In this document: piece after piece, positions 43,808-51,638 of the stretch
Numbering within the stretch: the first letter of the stretch is position 1
How the letters are laid out: each line of letters starts with the position of its first letter
Source: Faecalibacterium prausnitzii
Lineage (GTDB): Bacteria; Bacillota; Clostridia; Oscillospirales; Ruminococcaceae
Direction: 5' to 3'
Assembly: GCF_019967995.1 (NCBI RefSeq)
Contig: NZ_CP065377.1
Coordinates: forward strand, 2,542,001-2,606,000
Length of the DNA: 64,000 nt
The notes under the pieces: model-generated
Seen by the model: only the letters and a program-made list of their open reading frames with translations
Databases searched by the model: none
Told to the model about the DNA's origin: nothing
Translations under genes and position numbers: made by a program

Positions 43808-44368
43808 ATGAACATGCAATACGAACTGACCACCCCCTGCACCGCACAGGACCTGGCCCCGCTCCAGGCGGGCGACACCGTTCTGCTGTCCGGTGTGGTC
43901 TACACGGCCCGCGACCAGGCGCACAAACGGATGCTGGAAGCACTGGACCTGGGCGAACCGCTCCCCTTCGACCTCGAAGGCAGCGCCATCTACTACGTCG
44001 GCCCCACACCGGAGCGCCCCGGTGCGGTCATCGGCTCGGCCGGGCCCACCACCAGCGGCCGGATGGACGCGATGAGCCCCCGCCTGCTGGACCTGGGCAA
44101 CAAGGTCATGATCGGCAAGGGCAAGCGGGATGCCGCCGTCAAGGAAGCCGTCGTGCGCAACGGCGCGGTCTATCTGGCTGCGCTGGGCGGGGCCGGTGCC
44201 CTGATGGCCAAGAGCGTCAAAACGCTGGAAGTCATCGCCTGGCCGGACCTCGGCTGCGAAGCCGTCCGCCGCCTGACTGTGGAGCAGATGCCCCTGACCG
44301 TCATTCTGGATGCCCACGGCGGCGACCTCTATCTCTCCGGCCCGGAAGCCTACCGCGCGTCCAGATAA
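43808..44368 (+). CDS. fumB: Class I fumarate hydratase, beta subunit
   Basis: 186 residues, the C-terminal half of class I fumarase. Motifs: LLSGVVYTARDQAHKRM, IYYVGPTPERPGAVIGSAGP with TTSGRMD after it, MIGKGKRD and AVYLAALGGAGAL. Works as a complex with the preceding alpha subunit. AGGAGG lies 4 nt before ATG 43808 and 10 nt before ATG 43814, so either start is possible. A non-coding stretch with no clear terminator hairpin follows before the mntR promoter. Confidence 0.9.
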   Translation: MNMQYELTTPCTAQDLAPLQAGDTVLLSGVVYTARDQAHKRMLEALDLGEPLPFDLEGSAIYYVGPTPERPGAVIGSAGPTTSGRMDAMSPRLLDLGNKVMIGKGKRDAAVKEAVVRNGAVYLAALGGAGALMAKSVKTLEVIAWPDLGCEAVRRLTVEQMPLTVILDAHGGDLYLSGPEAYRASR

Positions 44369-44464
44369 GCACGTTCCACAAGATTTCAGGCCCTGTTTCC
44401 GGTCAAAATAGCAAAATCATGCAGAAGAAGCTCAGTTTGTTTTAGCAAACTTCCGTCGAACGAC

Positions 44465-44493
44465 TTGCATCCCCCGGCAGAATGTGGTATCCT
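44465..44493 (+). promoter_or_regulatory. Promoter of the DtxR/MntR-family gene
   Basis: TTGCAT (44465-44470), 17-bp spacer, TATCCT (44488-44493). The TATCCTATAA core is the same as at the candidate toxin promoter. Confidence 0.55.
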
Positions 44494-44564
44494 ATAACAA
44501 ACCGAACCGATGTGCGTTTTTCTGCTCCGGGCCGGAAATCAAGAAAGGCAGGAGGCCGACAACC

Positions 44565-44960
44565 ATGCAGATCCACCAATCCGCAGAAGATTACCTTGAA
44601 ACGATCCTGATGCTGAATCAGAGGATGGGCCGCGTCCGTTCCATCGACGTGGTCAACGAACTGGGCTACACCAAAGCCAGCGTCAGCATCGCGATGAAAA
44701 AGCTGCGGGAGAACGGCTACATTGCGGTGGACGGTGAGGGTAACCTGACCCTGCTGGAGCCGGGCCGCGAGATCGCCGAGCGCATTTACAGCCGCCACCG
44801 GCTGCTGACCCACTTCTTCGTGCAGCTGGGCGTGGAAGAGGACATCGCCGCAGAGGACGCCTGCAAGGCAGAGCATATCCTCAGCGAGCAGACGCTGGAA
44901 AAGATCCGCGAGTATGCCCTGCTCCACGACGCCGAGAGCACCCTGAAAAACGAAGACTGA
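44565..44960 (+). CDS. mntR: DtxR/MntR family metal-dependent regulator
   Basis: 131 residues. Winged helix: SAEDYLETILMLNQRMGRVR, VNELGYTKASVSIAMKKLRE. Dimerisation/metal domain: RHRLLTHFFVQLGVEEDIAAEDACKAEH (in parts), with His and Glu residues placed as in MntR. It lacks the SH3-like third domain of DtxR, matching the shorter MntR form. Likely senses Mn or Fe and represses uptake genes; the ABC metal operon at 49.9 kb is a candidate, though its palindrome does not look like a DtxR box. ATG 44565 with AGGAGG upstream. Confidence 0.85.
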   Translation: MQIHQSAEDYLETILMLNQRMGRVRSIDVVNELGYTKASVSIAMKKLRENGYIAVDGEGNLTLLEPGREIAERIYSRHRLLTHFFVQLGVEEDIAAEDACKAEHILSEQTLEKIREYALLHDAESTLKNED

Positions 44961-44964
44961 CCCA

Positions 44965-45010
44965 AAACCAGAAAAGGGACTGCCCGAACCGGCAGTCCCT
45001 TTTCTGGTTT
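44965..45010. terminator. Bidirectional terminator between mntR and mazF
   Basis: A 20-bp perfect stem with AAACCAG/CTGGTTT ends and a 6-nt loop. It starts 5 nt after the mntR stop and ends 8 nt from the convergent mazF stop, so it serves both. Confidence 0.9.
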
Positions 45011-45017
45011 CACATCT

Positions 45018-45368
45018 TCAGTAGGCATCCAGCCCCAGGCTGACATCCAGTGCCTGATCGACCCGTTTCTGGTCTTCCGGCGTGATCTGCCCTGCGCGCT
45101 CCCGCAGGCGGTGTTTGTCCAGCGTGCGGATCTGCTCCAGCAGCACGACGCTGTCCTTGGCGAGGCCGGTGTCCGCTGCCCGGATATTGATATGGGTGGG
45201 CAGGCGGGCTTTGTCCAGCCGGGATGTAATGGCCGCCGCGATGACGGTGGGGCTGTGGCGGTTTCCGATCTCGTTCTGCACGATGAGCACCGGCCGGATG
45301 CCGCCCTGCTCGGACCCCACCACCGGCGAAAGGTCTGCGTAGAAAACTTCTCCTCTGTGTACTTCCAT
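45018..45368 (-). CDS. mazF: MazF/PemK family endoribonuclease
   Basis: 116 residues, usual for NdoA/MazF. VHRGEVFYADLSPVVGSEQGG (in parts) and RPVLIVQNEIGNRHSPTVI carry the conserved Arg and the SPTVI active-site strand; LPTHINI and LLEQIRTLDKHRL complete the fold. Cleaves mRNA at short motifs when unopposed. Its usual MazE partner is not upstream; the preceding gene is acpS, 93 nt away. Own Shine-Dalgarno (GGGAGGG) present. In many Firmicutes the order is acpS-alr-ndoAI-ndoA, so alr and the antitoxin seem lost or moved. Confidence 0.92.
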   Translation of the reverse strand: MEVHRGEVFYADLSPVVGSEQGGIRPVLIVQNEIGNRHSPTVIAAAITSRLDKARLPTHINIRAADTGLAKDSVVLLEQIRTLDKHRLRERAGQITPEDQKRVDQALDVSLGLDAY

Positions 45369-45461
45369 GGAATCAACCCTCCCTGTCTGCCTCTAGTATG
45401 GGCTGTGCCGGGCAGCGGTATGCACGCGGGGGCTTTCTTCCATTTTATGCAGCGGAGTGGA

Positions 45462-45881
45462 TCAGGTTTCCGCCTGTTCCAGGACGCAGAACGCCAGCGC
45501 CATACCGCCGTCGTGGCTGAGGGAAAGGCGGGCCGTCACGTGATGCTCCTCCACCCAGGCCGCCGTCCGGCCGGAGAAGCGATACACCGGTGCCCCGGAG
45601 GGCAGGCGCAGCACCTCGATCTCGCAGAGCGAAAACGGCTCCCGCAGGCCGGTGCCCGCCGCCTTGAGGAAGGCTTCCTTCGCCGCAAAATCCGCAGCGG
45701 CGCTGGCGGCTCTGTGGGTGCACCTGCGGGCGGAAGGGTCGGCCCGACACTCGGCCAGCGCAAGCGCCTGCCGCTCCCCGGTGCCAAACACCCGCGCCTC
45801 AAACGCCGCCCCGTGCGCCCCAAACAGGCTTTTTTCCATCCGTGCCACCTCACAAAGATCACATCCTACCCCGAACAGCAT
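45462..45881 (-). CDS. acpS: Holo-ACP synthase
   Basis: 139 residues. Transfers phosphopantetheine from CoA to apo-ACP, activating it for the fatty acid pathway encoded at the left end. The N-terminal VGCDLCEVARM (GxD metal motif) and FAAKEAFLKAAGTGL (KEAxxKA motif) are diagnostic; LSLSHDGGMALAFCVL ends the protein. GGGGAGG lies 6 nt before ATG 45881. Co-directional with mazF downstream. Confidence 0.92.
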   Translation of the reverse strand: MLFGVGCDLCEVARMEKSLFGAHGAAFEARVFGTGERQALALAECRADPSARRCTHRAASAAADFAAKEAFLKAAGTGLREPFSLCEIEVLRLPSGAPVYRFSGRTAAWVEEHHVTARLSLSHDGGMALAFCVLEQAET

Positions 45882-45973
45882 GAAATCCTCCCCTTTCCAG
45901 GGCAAACGCCCCGTTGTTTTGACTTAAAATTTCCGTTGATTTTGGTGAATATGTGCAAATAGAGTCTGGAATC

Positions 45974-46002
45974 TTGAAGTTTACACTCGCTTCGTGTACA
46001 AT
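45974..46002 (+). promoter_or_regulatory. Promoter of ireB
   Basis: TTGAAG (45974-45979), 17-bp spacer, TACAAT (45997-46002). A LexA-like palindrome begins at the next base. Leader about 60 nt. Confidence 0.75.
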
Positions 46003-46014
46003 GAACTATAGTTC
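46003..46014. promoter_or_regulatory. LexA/DinR-like operator GAAC-TATA-GTTC
   Basis: GAACTATAGTTC matches the Gram-positive SOS box core GAAC-N4-GTTC at all eight fixed positions. It spans the expected start site, directly after the -10 of the ireB promoter, a position where a repressor would block initiation. No DNA-repair gene is adjacent. Confidence 0.5.
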
Positions 46015-46067
46015 TAGTTCCACTTCCGCTTTGGGCGTGGATAGAAATACCGAAGGGGGTGTACTGC

Positions 46068-46313
46068 GTGGGCGACGCAACTGCTATTTTTTCGATCCAC
46101 GACAAAAAGGACGACGAAATTCATGAGATCGTACAGCAAGTGTACGACGCATTGAAGGAAAAAGGCTACAATCCGGTCAATCAGCTGGTGGGCTACATCC
46201 TGTCCGAAGATCCCACTTATATCACGACCTACAAAGGAGCCCGCTCCCTCATCCGTAAAGTTGACCGGGACGATCTGCTGCAGGCTCTGCTCCGCAGCTA
46301 CCTGAACGTCTGA
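46068..46313 (+). CDS. ireB: IreB family regulatory phosphoprotein (UPF0297/DUF965)
   Basis: 81 residues from a GTG start with AAGGGGG 9 nt upstream. [38 protein letters not shown] and [18 protein letters not shown] are near-identical to IreB across Firmicutes. In Enterococcus, IreB is phosphorylated by the kinase IreK and tunes cephalosporin resistance. It is often followed by ruvX; here it stands alone with a terminator. Confidence 0.95.
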   Translation: MGDATAIFSIHDKKDDEIHEIVQQVYDALKEKGYNPVNQLVGYILSEDPTYITTYKGARSLIRKVDRDDLLQALLRSYLNV

Positions 46314-46331
46314 TCCGCTTTGTCCTTTCCG

Positions 46332-46367
46332 GCCCGCTGTCTCGCAGAAGACGGCGGGCTGTTTTTT
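46332..46367 (+). terminator. Intrinsic terminator of ireB
   Basis: GCCCGCTGTCT pairs with AGACGGCGGGC (one mismatch), followed by TGTTTTTTATTTATTT. It abuts the stop of the convergent dus gene. Confidence 0.88.
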
Positions 46368-46369
46368 AT

Positions 46370-47311
46370 TTATTTCAGCTGCCGCGTAAAGATCTGGTTC
46401 ACCACCGTCTCATACTCCCACCCCTCGCGGGCCTTGCGGAGAGGCTTTTCCAGCGGGTCGGCCCCTTCGAACCGATGGATGAGATAGAACCAGTGCGCCT
46501 TCATCCGGCTGACGGCACAGCTGGCCGCGCCAAAGGCCTCGGTGTAGCCGTGGTAGAGGTCGTCGCAGTAGCCGCGCAGTTCCTCTCTGGAAGCCGGTGC
46601 GCCGCCCCGCGCGCGGCGGAACAGTGCCGGGTCTGCGATGAGCCCCCGCCCCACCATGATGCCCGACAGCTGCGGGAACTCCGCTTCTAGCGTGTGCAGT
46701 TCTTCCGGCGTCGTGACATCGCCGTTGTAGCAGACCGGCATCCGGCACTCCGGCAGCGCCGCAGCAAAGGCGGCACGGTCGGCCTCGCCCCGGTACAGCT
46801 GCTTCATCACGCGGGGATGGATGGTCAGCTCGCAGATGGGATAGTGATCGTAGATATCCAGCAGAGCCGCAAACTCCTCCGGCTTCTGGACGCCGATGCG
46901 GGTCTTGACCGAAACCGGCCCCTCCACCGCCGAAAAGACGGCGTCCAGAAAAGCGTCCAGCCGGGCGGGGTCCCGCAGCATCCCGGCTCCCTTGCCCTTG
47001 GCCGTCACCGTGCCAGAGGGGCAGCCGAAGTTCAGGTTGACCTCCGTGTAGCCCAGCTTCCGCACTTCGCCGATCATCCAGGCGGCCAGTTCGCCGTCTC
47101 TGGCCAGCAGCTGCGGGATGACGACCGTGCCTGCATTGGCCTCCGGGGCCAGCTCCGCCATCTTTTTCGGGATGAGGACGCGGTTTTCCGGCGGCGACAG
47201 GAACGGCGCATAGTAGCGCGTGGGCGCATCGGCTGCGCCAAACCATTTCTGGTGCACCTGCCGCCAGATGCGGTCGGTCAGCCCCTCCATCGGGGCAGCG
47301 TAATAGTTCAT
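46370..47311 (-). CDS. dus: tRNA-dihydrouridine synthase
   Basis: 313-residue FMN enzyme that reduces uridines in tRNA. NYYAAPMEGLTDRIWRQVH at the N-terminus, VNLNFGCPSGTVTAKGKGAGML with the catalytic Cys, SVKTRIGVQ, ELTIHPRVMKQLYRGEAD and YNGDVTTPEEL fit the DusB/DusA barrel, and GIMVGRGLIADPALF binds FMN phosphate. It is a clostridial subgroup, so which uridine it modifies is unclear. ATG 47311 with GAGG upstream. Confidence 0.92.
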   Translation of the reverse strand: MNYYAAPMEGLTDRIWRQVHQKWFGAADAPTRYYAPFLSPPENRVLIPKKMAELAPEANAGTVVIPQLLARDGELAAWMIGEVRKLGYTEVNLNFGCPSGTVTAKGKGAGMLRDPARLDAFLDAVFSAVEGPVSVKTRIGVQKPEEFAALLDIYDHYPICELTIHPRVMKQLYRGEADRAAFAAALPECRMPVCYNGDVTTPEELHTLEAEFPQLSGIMVGRGLIADPALFRRARGGAPASREELRGYCDDLYHGYTEAFGAASCAVSRMKAHWFYLIHRFEGADPLEKPLRKAREGWEYETVVNQIFTRQLK

Positions 47312-47354
47312 AGAAGACCTCACAGTGTTAAGATGTCTCTATTGTAGCACAAAA

Positions 47355-47389
47355 AATGCCGCCGCGCATCTGTTTTGCGCAGCGGCATT
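47355..47389 (-). terminator. Intrinsic terminator of cysK
   Basis: AATGCCGCCGCGCA pairs with TGCGCAGCGGCATT (one mismatch), followed on the minus strand by TTTTTTGTGC, 16 nt past the cysK stop. Confidence 0.88.
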
Positions 47390-47404
47390 GCTCTATCTTG
47401 CGGG

Positions 47405-48337
47405 TTATTCGGCGAACAGCGGCGTGGACAGGTAGCGGTCGCCGGTATCGGGCAGGAGGACAACGATCTTCTTGCCTGCGTTTTCGGGGCGCTTTGCCAG
47501 CTCCAGAGCAGCCCAGACAGCTGCACCGGAGGAGATGCCCACCAGAACGCCCTCCTTGTGGCCGATCAGACGGCCGGTCGCAAAGGCGTCTTCGTTGGTG
47601 ACGGGGATGATCTCATCGTAGACCTTGGTGTCCAGCACAGCGGGGACGAAACCGGCACCGATGCCCTGGATCTTGTGTGCGCCTGCAACGCCCTGGCTCA
47701 GCACCGGAGAGGATGCAGGCTCCACGGCCACGACCTTGACGCCGGGGTTCTTGCTCTTGAGGTACTGGCCCACACCGGTGACGGTGCCGCCGGTGCCGAC
47801 GCCTGCCACGAAGATGTCCACTTCGCCGTCGGTGTCTTCCCAGATCTCCGGGCCGGTGGTCTCAATGTGCGCCTTGGGGTTGGCCGGGTTGACGAACTGA
47901 CCGGGGATGAAGGCGTTCGGGATCTCCTTTGCCAGCTCATCGGCCTTGGCAATGGCACCCTTCATGCCCTTGGCACCCTCGCTCAGGACCAGCTCTGCGC
48001 CGTAAGCCTTCATCAGCTGGCGGCGCTCCACGCTCATGGTCTCCGGCATGACGATGATGATGCGGTATCCCTTGGCCGCCGCCACAGCGGCCAGACCGAT
48101 GCCGGTGTTGCCGGAGGTCGGCTCAATGATGACGGAACCAGGCTTCAGCTTGCCGGTGGCTTCTGCATCGTCGATCATCTTCTTGGCGATGCGGTCTTTG
48201 ACCGAACCCGCCGGGTTGAAGTATTCCAGCTTTGCCAGGATGGTGGCCTTCAGGTCCTCCTGCTTCTCGATGTGGGTCAGCTCCAGCAGCGGAGTGTGAC
48301 CGATCAGCTGATCTGCGGACGTATAAATCTTGCTCAT
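47405..48337 (-). CDS. cysK: Cysteine synthase (O-acetylserine sulfhydrylase)
   Basis: 310-residue PLP enzyme making cysteine from O-acetylserine and sulfide. Signatures: [13 protein letters not shown] with the PLP Lys, [27 protein letters not shown] and [15 protein letters not shown]. Start at ATG 48337 with GGGAGG upstream; the longer frame has no ribosome site. A perfect consensus promoter drives it, divergent from an Rrf2/CymR-like regulator, a common arrangement for cysteine control. Confidence 0.95.
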   Translation of the reverse strand: MSKIYTSADQLIGHTPLLELTHIEKQEDLKATILAKLEYFNPAGSVKDRIAKKMIDDAEATGKLKPGSVIIEPTSGNTGIGLAAVAAAKGYRIIIVMPETMSVERRQLMKAYGAELVLSEGAKGMKGAIAKADELAKEIPNAFIPGQFVNPANPKAHIETTGPEIWEDTDGEVDIFVAGVGTGGTVTGVGQYLKSKNPGVKVVAVEPASSPVLSQGVAGAHKIQGIGAGFVPAVLDTKVYDEIIPVTNEDAFATGRLIGHKEGVLVGISSGAAVWAALELAKRPENAGKKIVVLLPDTGDRYLSTPLFAE

Positions 48338-48429
48338 AAGAATGTTCCTCCCTCTGCGGGCACCCGGCCCGGAACGATTTCGTCTCTCCATATTCCCTGC
48401 AAACCAACATCGTTTATGGGTTTGATGGT

Positions 48430-48458
48430 ATTATAGCCCTCTTTCCCCCGGTTGTCAA
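48430..48458 (-). promoter_or_regulatory. Promoter of cysK
   Basis: Minus strand: TTGACA (48453-48458), 17-bp spacer, TATAAT (48430-48435), exact consensus. Its -35 is 21 bp from that of the rrf2 promoter, so one bound regulator could block both. Confidence 0.8.
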
Positions 48459-48479
48459 TGGAAAAGTGCAAAAAACAGA

Positions 48480-48508
48480 TTGAAAAGTTATAAACCCCAT
48501 TGTATAAT
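48480..48508 (+). promoter_or_regulatory. Promoter of the rrf2 gene
   Basis: TTGAAA (48480-48485), 17-bp spacer, TATAAT (48503-48508). A leader of about 150 nt (GC-rich, no ORF recognised) precedes the rrf2 ATG. Confidence 0.75.
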
Positions 48509-48663
48509 AGGTTAAAATCAAAATTTCTCCCTCCCCTGCGGTGACATCTCCCCTGTTCGGAGGTCGGGCGGGCCGCTCTACGGCGTTGTCGCCTGCGGCT
48601 GCTGCCCATTTCCGCAGGACCAACGGTGAGACGGAGAGGTTGCTATACAATAAGGAGTGCACT

Positions 48664-49095
48664 ATGATCGTTTCAACCAAAGGCCGCTATGCGCTGCGTG
48701 TGATGATCGACCTGGCCGAGCATCAGGCCGAACGCTATGTCCCGCTGAAGGAGGTCGCCGCGCGGCAGGATATCTCGGAAAAATATCTGGAGAACATCCT
48801 GAAAGTCCTGGTGCAGAACGGCTTTCTGGAAGGGCTGCGCGGCAAGGGCGGCGGCTACCGCCTGACCCGCAGCCCGGACCAGTACACGGTGGCGGAGATC
48901 CTGCTGCTGACGGAGGGCAGCCTTGCCCCGGTGAGCTGCCTGACGCCGGGAGCCCCGGCCTGCGAGCGGATGGCCAACTGCCGCACCTATACAATGTGGA
49001 AAGGTCTGAACGACCTCATCGCCGACTACTTCGGCAAGATCACCCTCGCCGACCTCGCCGCACCGGAGCAGGCGGGAAATGATTATGTGATCTGA
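48664..49095 (+). CDS. Rrf2 family regulator (CymR/IscR-like)
   Basis: 143 residues. IVSTKGRYALRVMIDLAEH, the winged helix QDISEKYLENILKVLVQNGF and GLRGKGGGYRLTRSP are typical. Three Cys follow in SCLTPGAPACERMANC, spaced C-x7-C-x5-C, which could hold an Fe-S cluster as in IscR (C-x5-C-x5-C) or may sense thiols. Because it is divergent from cysK, a CymR-like role in cysteine metabolism is likely. AAGGAG lies 7 nt before the ATG. Confidence 0.92.
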   Translation: MIVSTKGRYALRVMIDLAEHQAERYVPLKEVAARQDISEKYLENILKVLVQNGFLEGLRGKGGGYRLTRSPDQYTVAEILLLTEGSLAPVSCLTPGAPACERMANCRTYTMWKGLNDLIADYFGKITLADLAAPEQAGNDYVI

Positions 49096-49218
49096 TCTGA
49101 TCTGCATCCCCCGCATGAAAACGCAGGGAGCACAGAGCGGCCCCACAGCGGCCGTCATACCAGCCGCGCCCACGCCGACCTTCATTCCATGGCAGTGTGA
49201 GGAAAAGGAGACTATTTT

Positions 49219-49632
49219 ATGTGGTTTGTTTTTGCGCTGGGCTCTGCGGTATTTGCCGCACTGACTTCCATTCTTGCGAAGATCGGCATTGACGGCGTGA
49301 ACTCCACGCTGGCCACGGCCATTCGCACCGCCGTTGTGCTCCTGATGAGCTGGGGCATGGTGTTTCTGACCGGGACGCAGACCGGCATCGGGGATATTTC
49401 TCACAAAAGCTGGCTGTTCCTGATCCTATCCGGCCTTGCCACCGGTGCAAGCTGGCTGTGCTATTACCACGCCTTGCAGATCGGTGCAGCGTCCAAGGTG
49501 GTCCCCATTGATAAACTGAGCGTGGTCATCACGCTGGCTCTGGCATTTTTCATCCTGCATGAGCCGTTCACGGCCAAAAGCCTGATCGGCTGTGCGCTCA
49601 TTGCTGCGGGGACTTTGTTCATGGTATTATAA
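49219..49632 (+). CDS. Single-domain EamA family membrane protein
   Basis: 137 residues with four to five membrane helices forming one EamA unit, half the usual 10-helix DMT transporter. FALGSAVFAALTSILAKIGI, LSGLATGASWLCYYHALQIG and KLSVVITLALAFFILHEPF are typical. It would need to dimerise. The substrate is unknown. AAAAGGAGA precedes the ATG; the 123-nt gap from rrf2 has a GATCT triplet repeat only. Confidence 0.88.
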   Translation: MWFVFALGSAVFAALTSILAKIGIDGVNSTLATAIRTAVVLLMSWGMVFLTGTQTGIGDISHKSWLFLILSGLATGASWLCYYHALQIGAASKVVPIDKLSVVITLALAFFILHEPFTAKSLIGCALIAAGTLFMVL

Positions 49633-49649
49633 AAGAGTATGAAAGCGGG

Positions 49650-49687
49650 AAAAGGCTGCGGCACGTTGTTTTGTGCCGCAGCCTTTT
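49650..49687 (+). terminator. Intrinsic terminator of the EamA gene
   Basis: AAAAGGCTGCGGCAC/GTGCCGCAGCCTTTT stem with 8-nt loop and TTTTTT. Confidence 0.9.
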
Positions 49688-49819
49688 TTGTGATTCTTCC
49701 AGCCTGCTGTGTTACGGTCATGTGAGAGGGAAACTTTGGCAAAAAGAGAGAGGGTTGGACGACACCAGCCCTCCTGACAACAACTTTCCGATAAACGTAG
49801 TGTCTACAAAAATTTCCAC

Positions 49820-49848
49820 TTGACAATCCAATGTTGCCTTGCTATAAT
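49820..49848 (+). promoter_or_regulatory. Promoter of the metal ABC operon
   Basis: TTGACA (49820-49825), 17-bp spacer, TATAAT (49843-49848), exact consensus. A strong unregulated promoter would be costly for a metal importer, so repression through the adjacent palindrome is expected. Confidence 0.85.
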
Positions 49849-49850
49849 TC

Positions 49851-49873
49851 AATTTGCAACCAAGTTGCAAATT
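49851..49873. promoter_or_regulatory. Perfect 10-bp palindrome, probable metalloregulator operator
   Basis: Arms AATTTGCAAC and its exact complement flank CAA. It starts 2 bp after the -10 box and covers the expected start site. It is not a textbook Zur (TAATnnnATTA-type), AdcR or DtxR box; the regulator is unidentified. Confidence 0.7.
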
Positions 49874-49902
49874 CAAGAAGAGAGGGCAATGGGCGCATTT
49901 CC

Positions 49903-50913
49903 ATGAAAAAACTCAAACGTATATTCGCTGTATTTTTTTGCCTTTTGCTGGCTGCTGGTATTTTGGGCGGCTGCGGAAAGGCCGAATCCTCGTCCATTTC
50001 TGCATCATCCGCATCACAGAGTGGCAGCAAGCCGCTGAAAATCGTCACGACTATTTTCCCGGAGTATGACTGGGTGCGCGAAATTCTCGGCGATAAGGCC
50101 GATCATGCCGAAGTTACCATGCTTCTGGACAACGGCGTAGATTTGCACAGTTATCAGCCCACCGCAGATGATATTATTAAAATCTCGGACTGTGACTTGT
50201 TCATCTATGTTGGCGGCGAATCGGATGGCTGGGTGGAAGATGCCTTGAAAGAAGCCACCAATAAGGAGATGCAGGTCATCAACCTGCTGGATGTGCTGGG
50301 CGAACAGGTAAAAGAGGAAGAAGTCGTAGAAGGCATGGAGGCCGAGGAAGAAGAATCCGAGGACGAAAATGAGCCGGAGTACGATGAACACGTCTGGCTG
50401 TCGCTGAAGAACGCTGAAACTCTCTGCAATGCGATCACCGATGCACTGGAAGAGATCGACCCGGCTAACAAAGATGCCTATGCTGCCAACGCTGCATCCT
50501 ATCTGGAAAAGCTGGCCGCTCTGGATGGCGAATATCAGACGGTGGCGGACAATGCCGCCCGGAAAACTGTGCTGTTCGGCGACCGTTTCCCGTTCCGCTA
50601 TCTGGTGGACGATTACGGTCTGAGCTATTATGCCGCGTTTGCAGGCTGCTCTGCGGAAACGGAAGCCAGCTTTGAGACCATTTCTTTCCTTGCTGGCAAA
50701 GTGGATGAACTGAGACTGCCCTGTGTACTGACCATTGAGGGCGCACAGCACAAAATTGCCGAAACTATCGTGCAGAATACCGCCGAAAAGAATCAGTCCA
50801 TCCTGACGCTGGATTCCATGCAGTCCACCACATCCACCGATGTGGCAAACGGCACGACCTACCTTTCCGTGATGGAAAGCAATCTGGATGTGCTGAAACA
50901 GGCTCTGAACTAA
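49903..50913 (+). CDS. znuA: Zinc/manganese ABC transporter substrate-binding lipoprotein
   Basis: 336 residues, cluster A-I family. Signal peptide and lipobox (GILGGC), then IVTTIFPEYDWVREILGD, LLDNGVDLHSYQPTADDI (first ligand His), an acidic loop rich in Glu (~140-160), YDEHVWLSLKNAETLC (second ligand His) and GDRFPFRYLVDDYGLSYY replacing the usual third-His motif. The acidic loop takes the place of the His-rich loop of ZnuA and may help collect metal. Ribosome site before ATG 49903 is weak (GAGAGGG is 15 nt away). Confidence 0.88.
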   Translation: MKKLKRIFAVFFCLLLAAGILGGCGKAESSSISASSASQSGSKPLKIVTTIFPEYDWVREILGDKADHAEVTMLLDNGVDLHSYQPTADDIIKISDCDLFIYVGGESDGWVEDALKEATNKEMQVINLLDVLGEQVKEEEVVEGMEAEEEESEDENEPEYDEHVWLSLKNAETLCNAITDALEEIDPANKDAYAANAASYLEKLAALDGEYQTVADNAARKTVLFGDRFPFRYLVDDYGLSYYAAFAGCSAETEASFETISFLAGKVDELRLPCVLTIEGAQHKIAETIVQNTAEKNQSILTLDSMQSTTSTDVANGTTYLSVMESNLDVLKQALN

Positions 50914-50927
50914 AGGAAGGAACCGTC

Positions 50928-51638
50928 ATGTCTCAGCTCATTTGTAAGAACCTTCTCGTTGGCTATGAGGGAAAGGCCATTCTGGATCCTCTGAACTTTG
51001 AGATCCACACAGGCGACTATCTTTGTGTAGTTGGTGAAAACGGTGCAGGAAAAAGTACCTTGATGAAAACTCTGCTCGGTTTGCAGCAGCCTATTTCCGG
51101 GCAAATCGAGATGGGCGATGGCCTGCGCCGGAACGAGATCGGCTATCTGCCTCAGCAGACCATCGTGCAGAGGGATTTTCCAGCGTCGGTGCAGGAAATC
51201 GTGCTGTCTGGTTGCCAGAGCCGTTGTGGACTCCGCCCATTTTACAGTCGAGAGGAAAAGCAGCTTGCGCAGGATGCCATGCACAAAATGCAGATCGGAT
51301 CGCTGGCAAAATGCTGTTACCGGGAGCTTTCCGGCGGTCAGCAGCAGCGCGTCTTGCTGGCGCGCGCCCTCTGCGCTACCCGGAAAATGCTGCTTCTGGA
51401 CGAGCCTGTTTCCGGTCTTGACCCAAAAGTGACTACGGAAATGTACCATCTGATTGAAAAACTGAACCAGCAGGAGGGCATTACCGTCCTGATGATCTCC
51501 CACGATATTCAGGCTGCGGTTTGCTACGCAAGCCACATTCTTCATGTTGGTGAAACGATCTTTTTCGGCACACGGGAAGCGTATCTGCAAAGCCCGCAGG
51601 GGCGGCTGTTTGCGGCTGGGAAAGGCGGTGCCGTATGA
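50928..51638 (+). CDS. znuC: Metal ABC transporter ATP-binding protein
   Basis: 236 residues. Walker A GENGAGKSTLMKTLLG, signature LSGGQQQRVLLARAL, Walker B MLLLDEPVSGLDP and switch His in MISHDIQAA. Drives uptake of zinc or manganese with the binding lipoprotein upstream. AAGGAAGGAA precedes the ATG. The stop overlaps the permease start by 4 nt. Confidence 0.92.
   Translation: MSQLICKNLLVGYEGKAILDPLNFEIHTGDYLCVVGENGAGKSTLMKTLLGLQQPISGQIEMGDGLRRNEIGYLPQQTIVQRDFPASVQEIVLSGCQSRCGLRPFYSREEKQLAQDAMHKMQIGSLAKCCYRELSGGQQQRVLLARALCATRKMLLLDEPVSGLDPKVTTEMYHLIEKLNQQEGITVLMISHDIQAAVCYASHILHVGETIFFGTREAYLQSPQGRLFAAGKGGAV

Noticed and set aside
49096..49112. Triple GATCT repeat after the rrf2 stop
   Set aside because: Too short and simple to be a meaningful repeat array.
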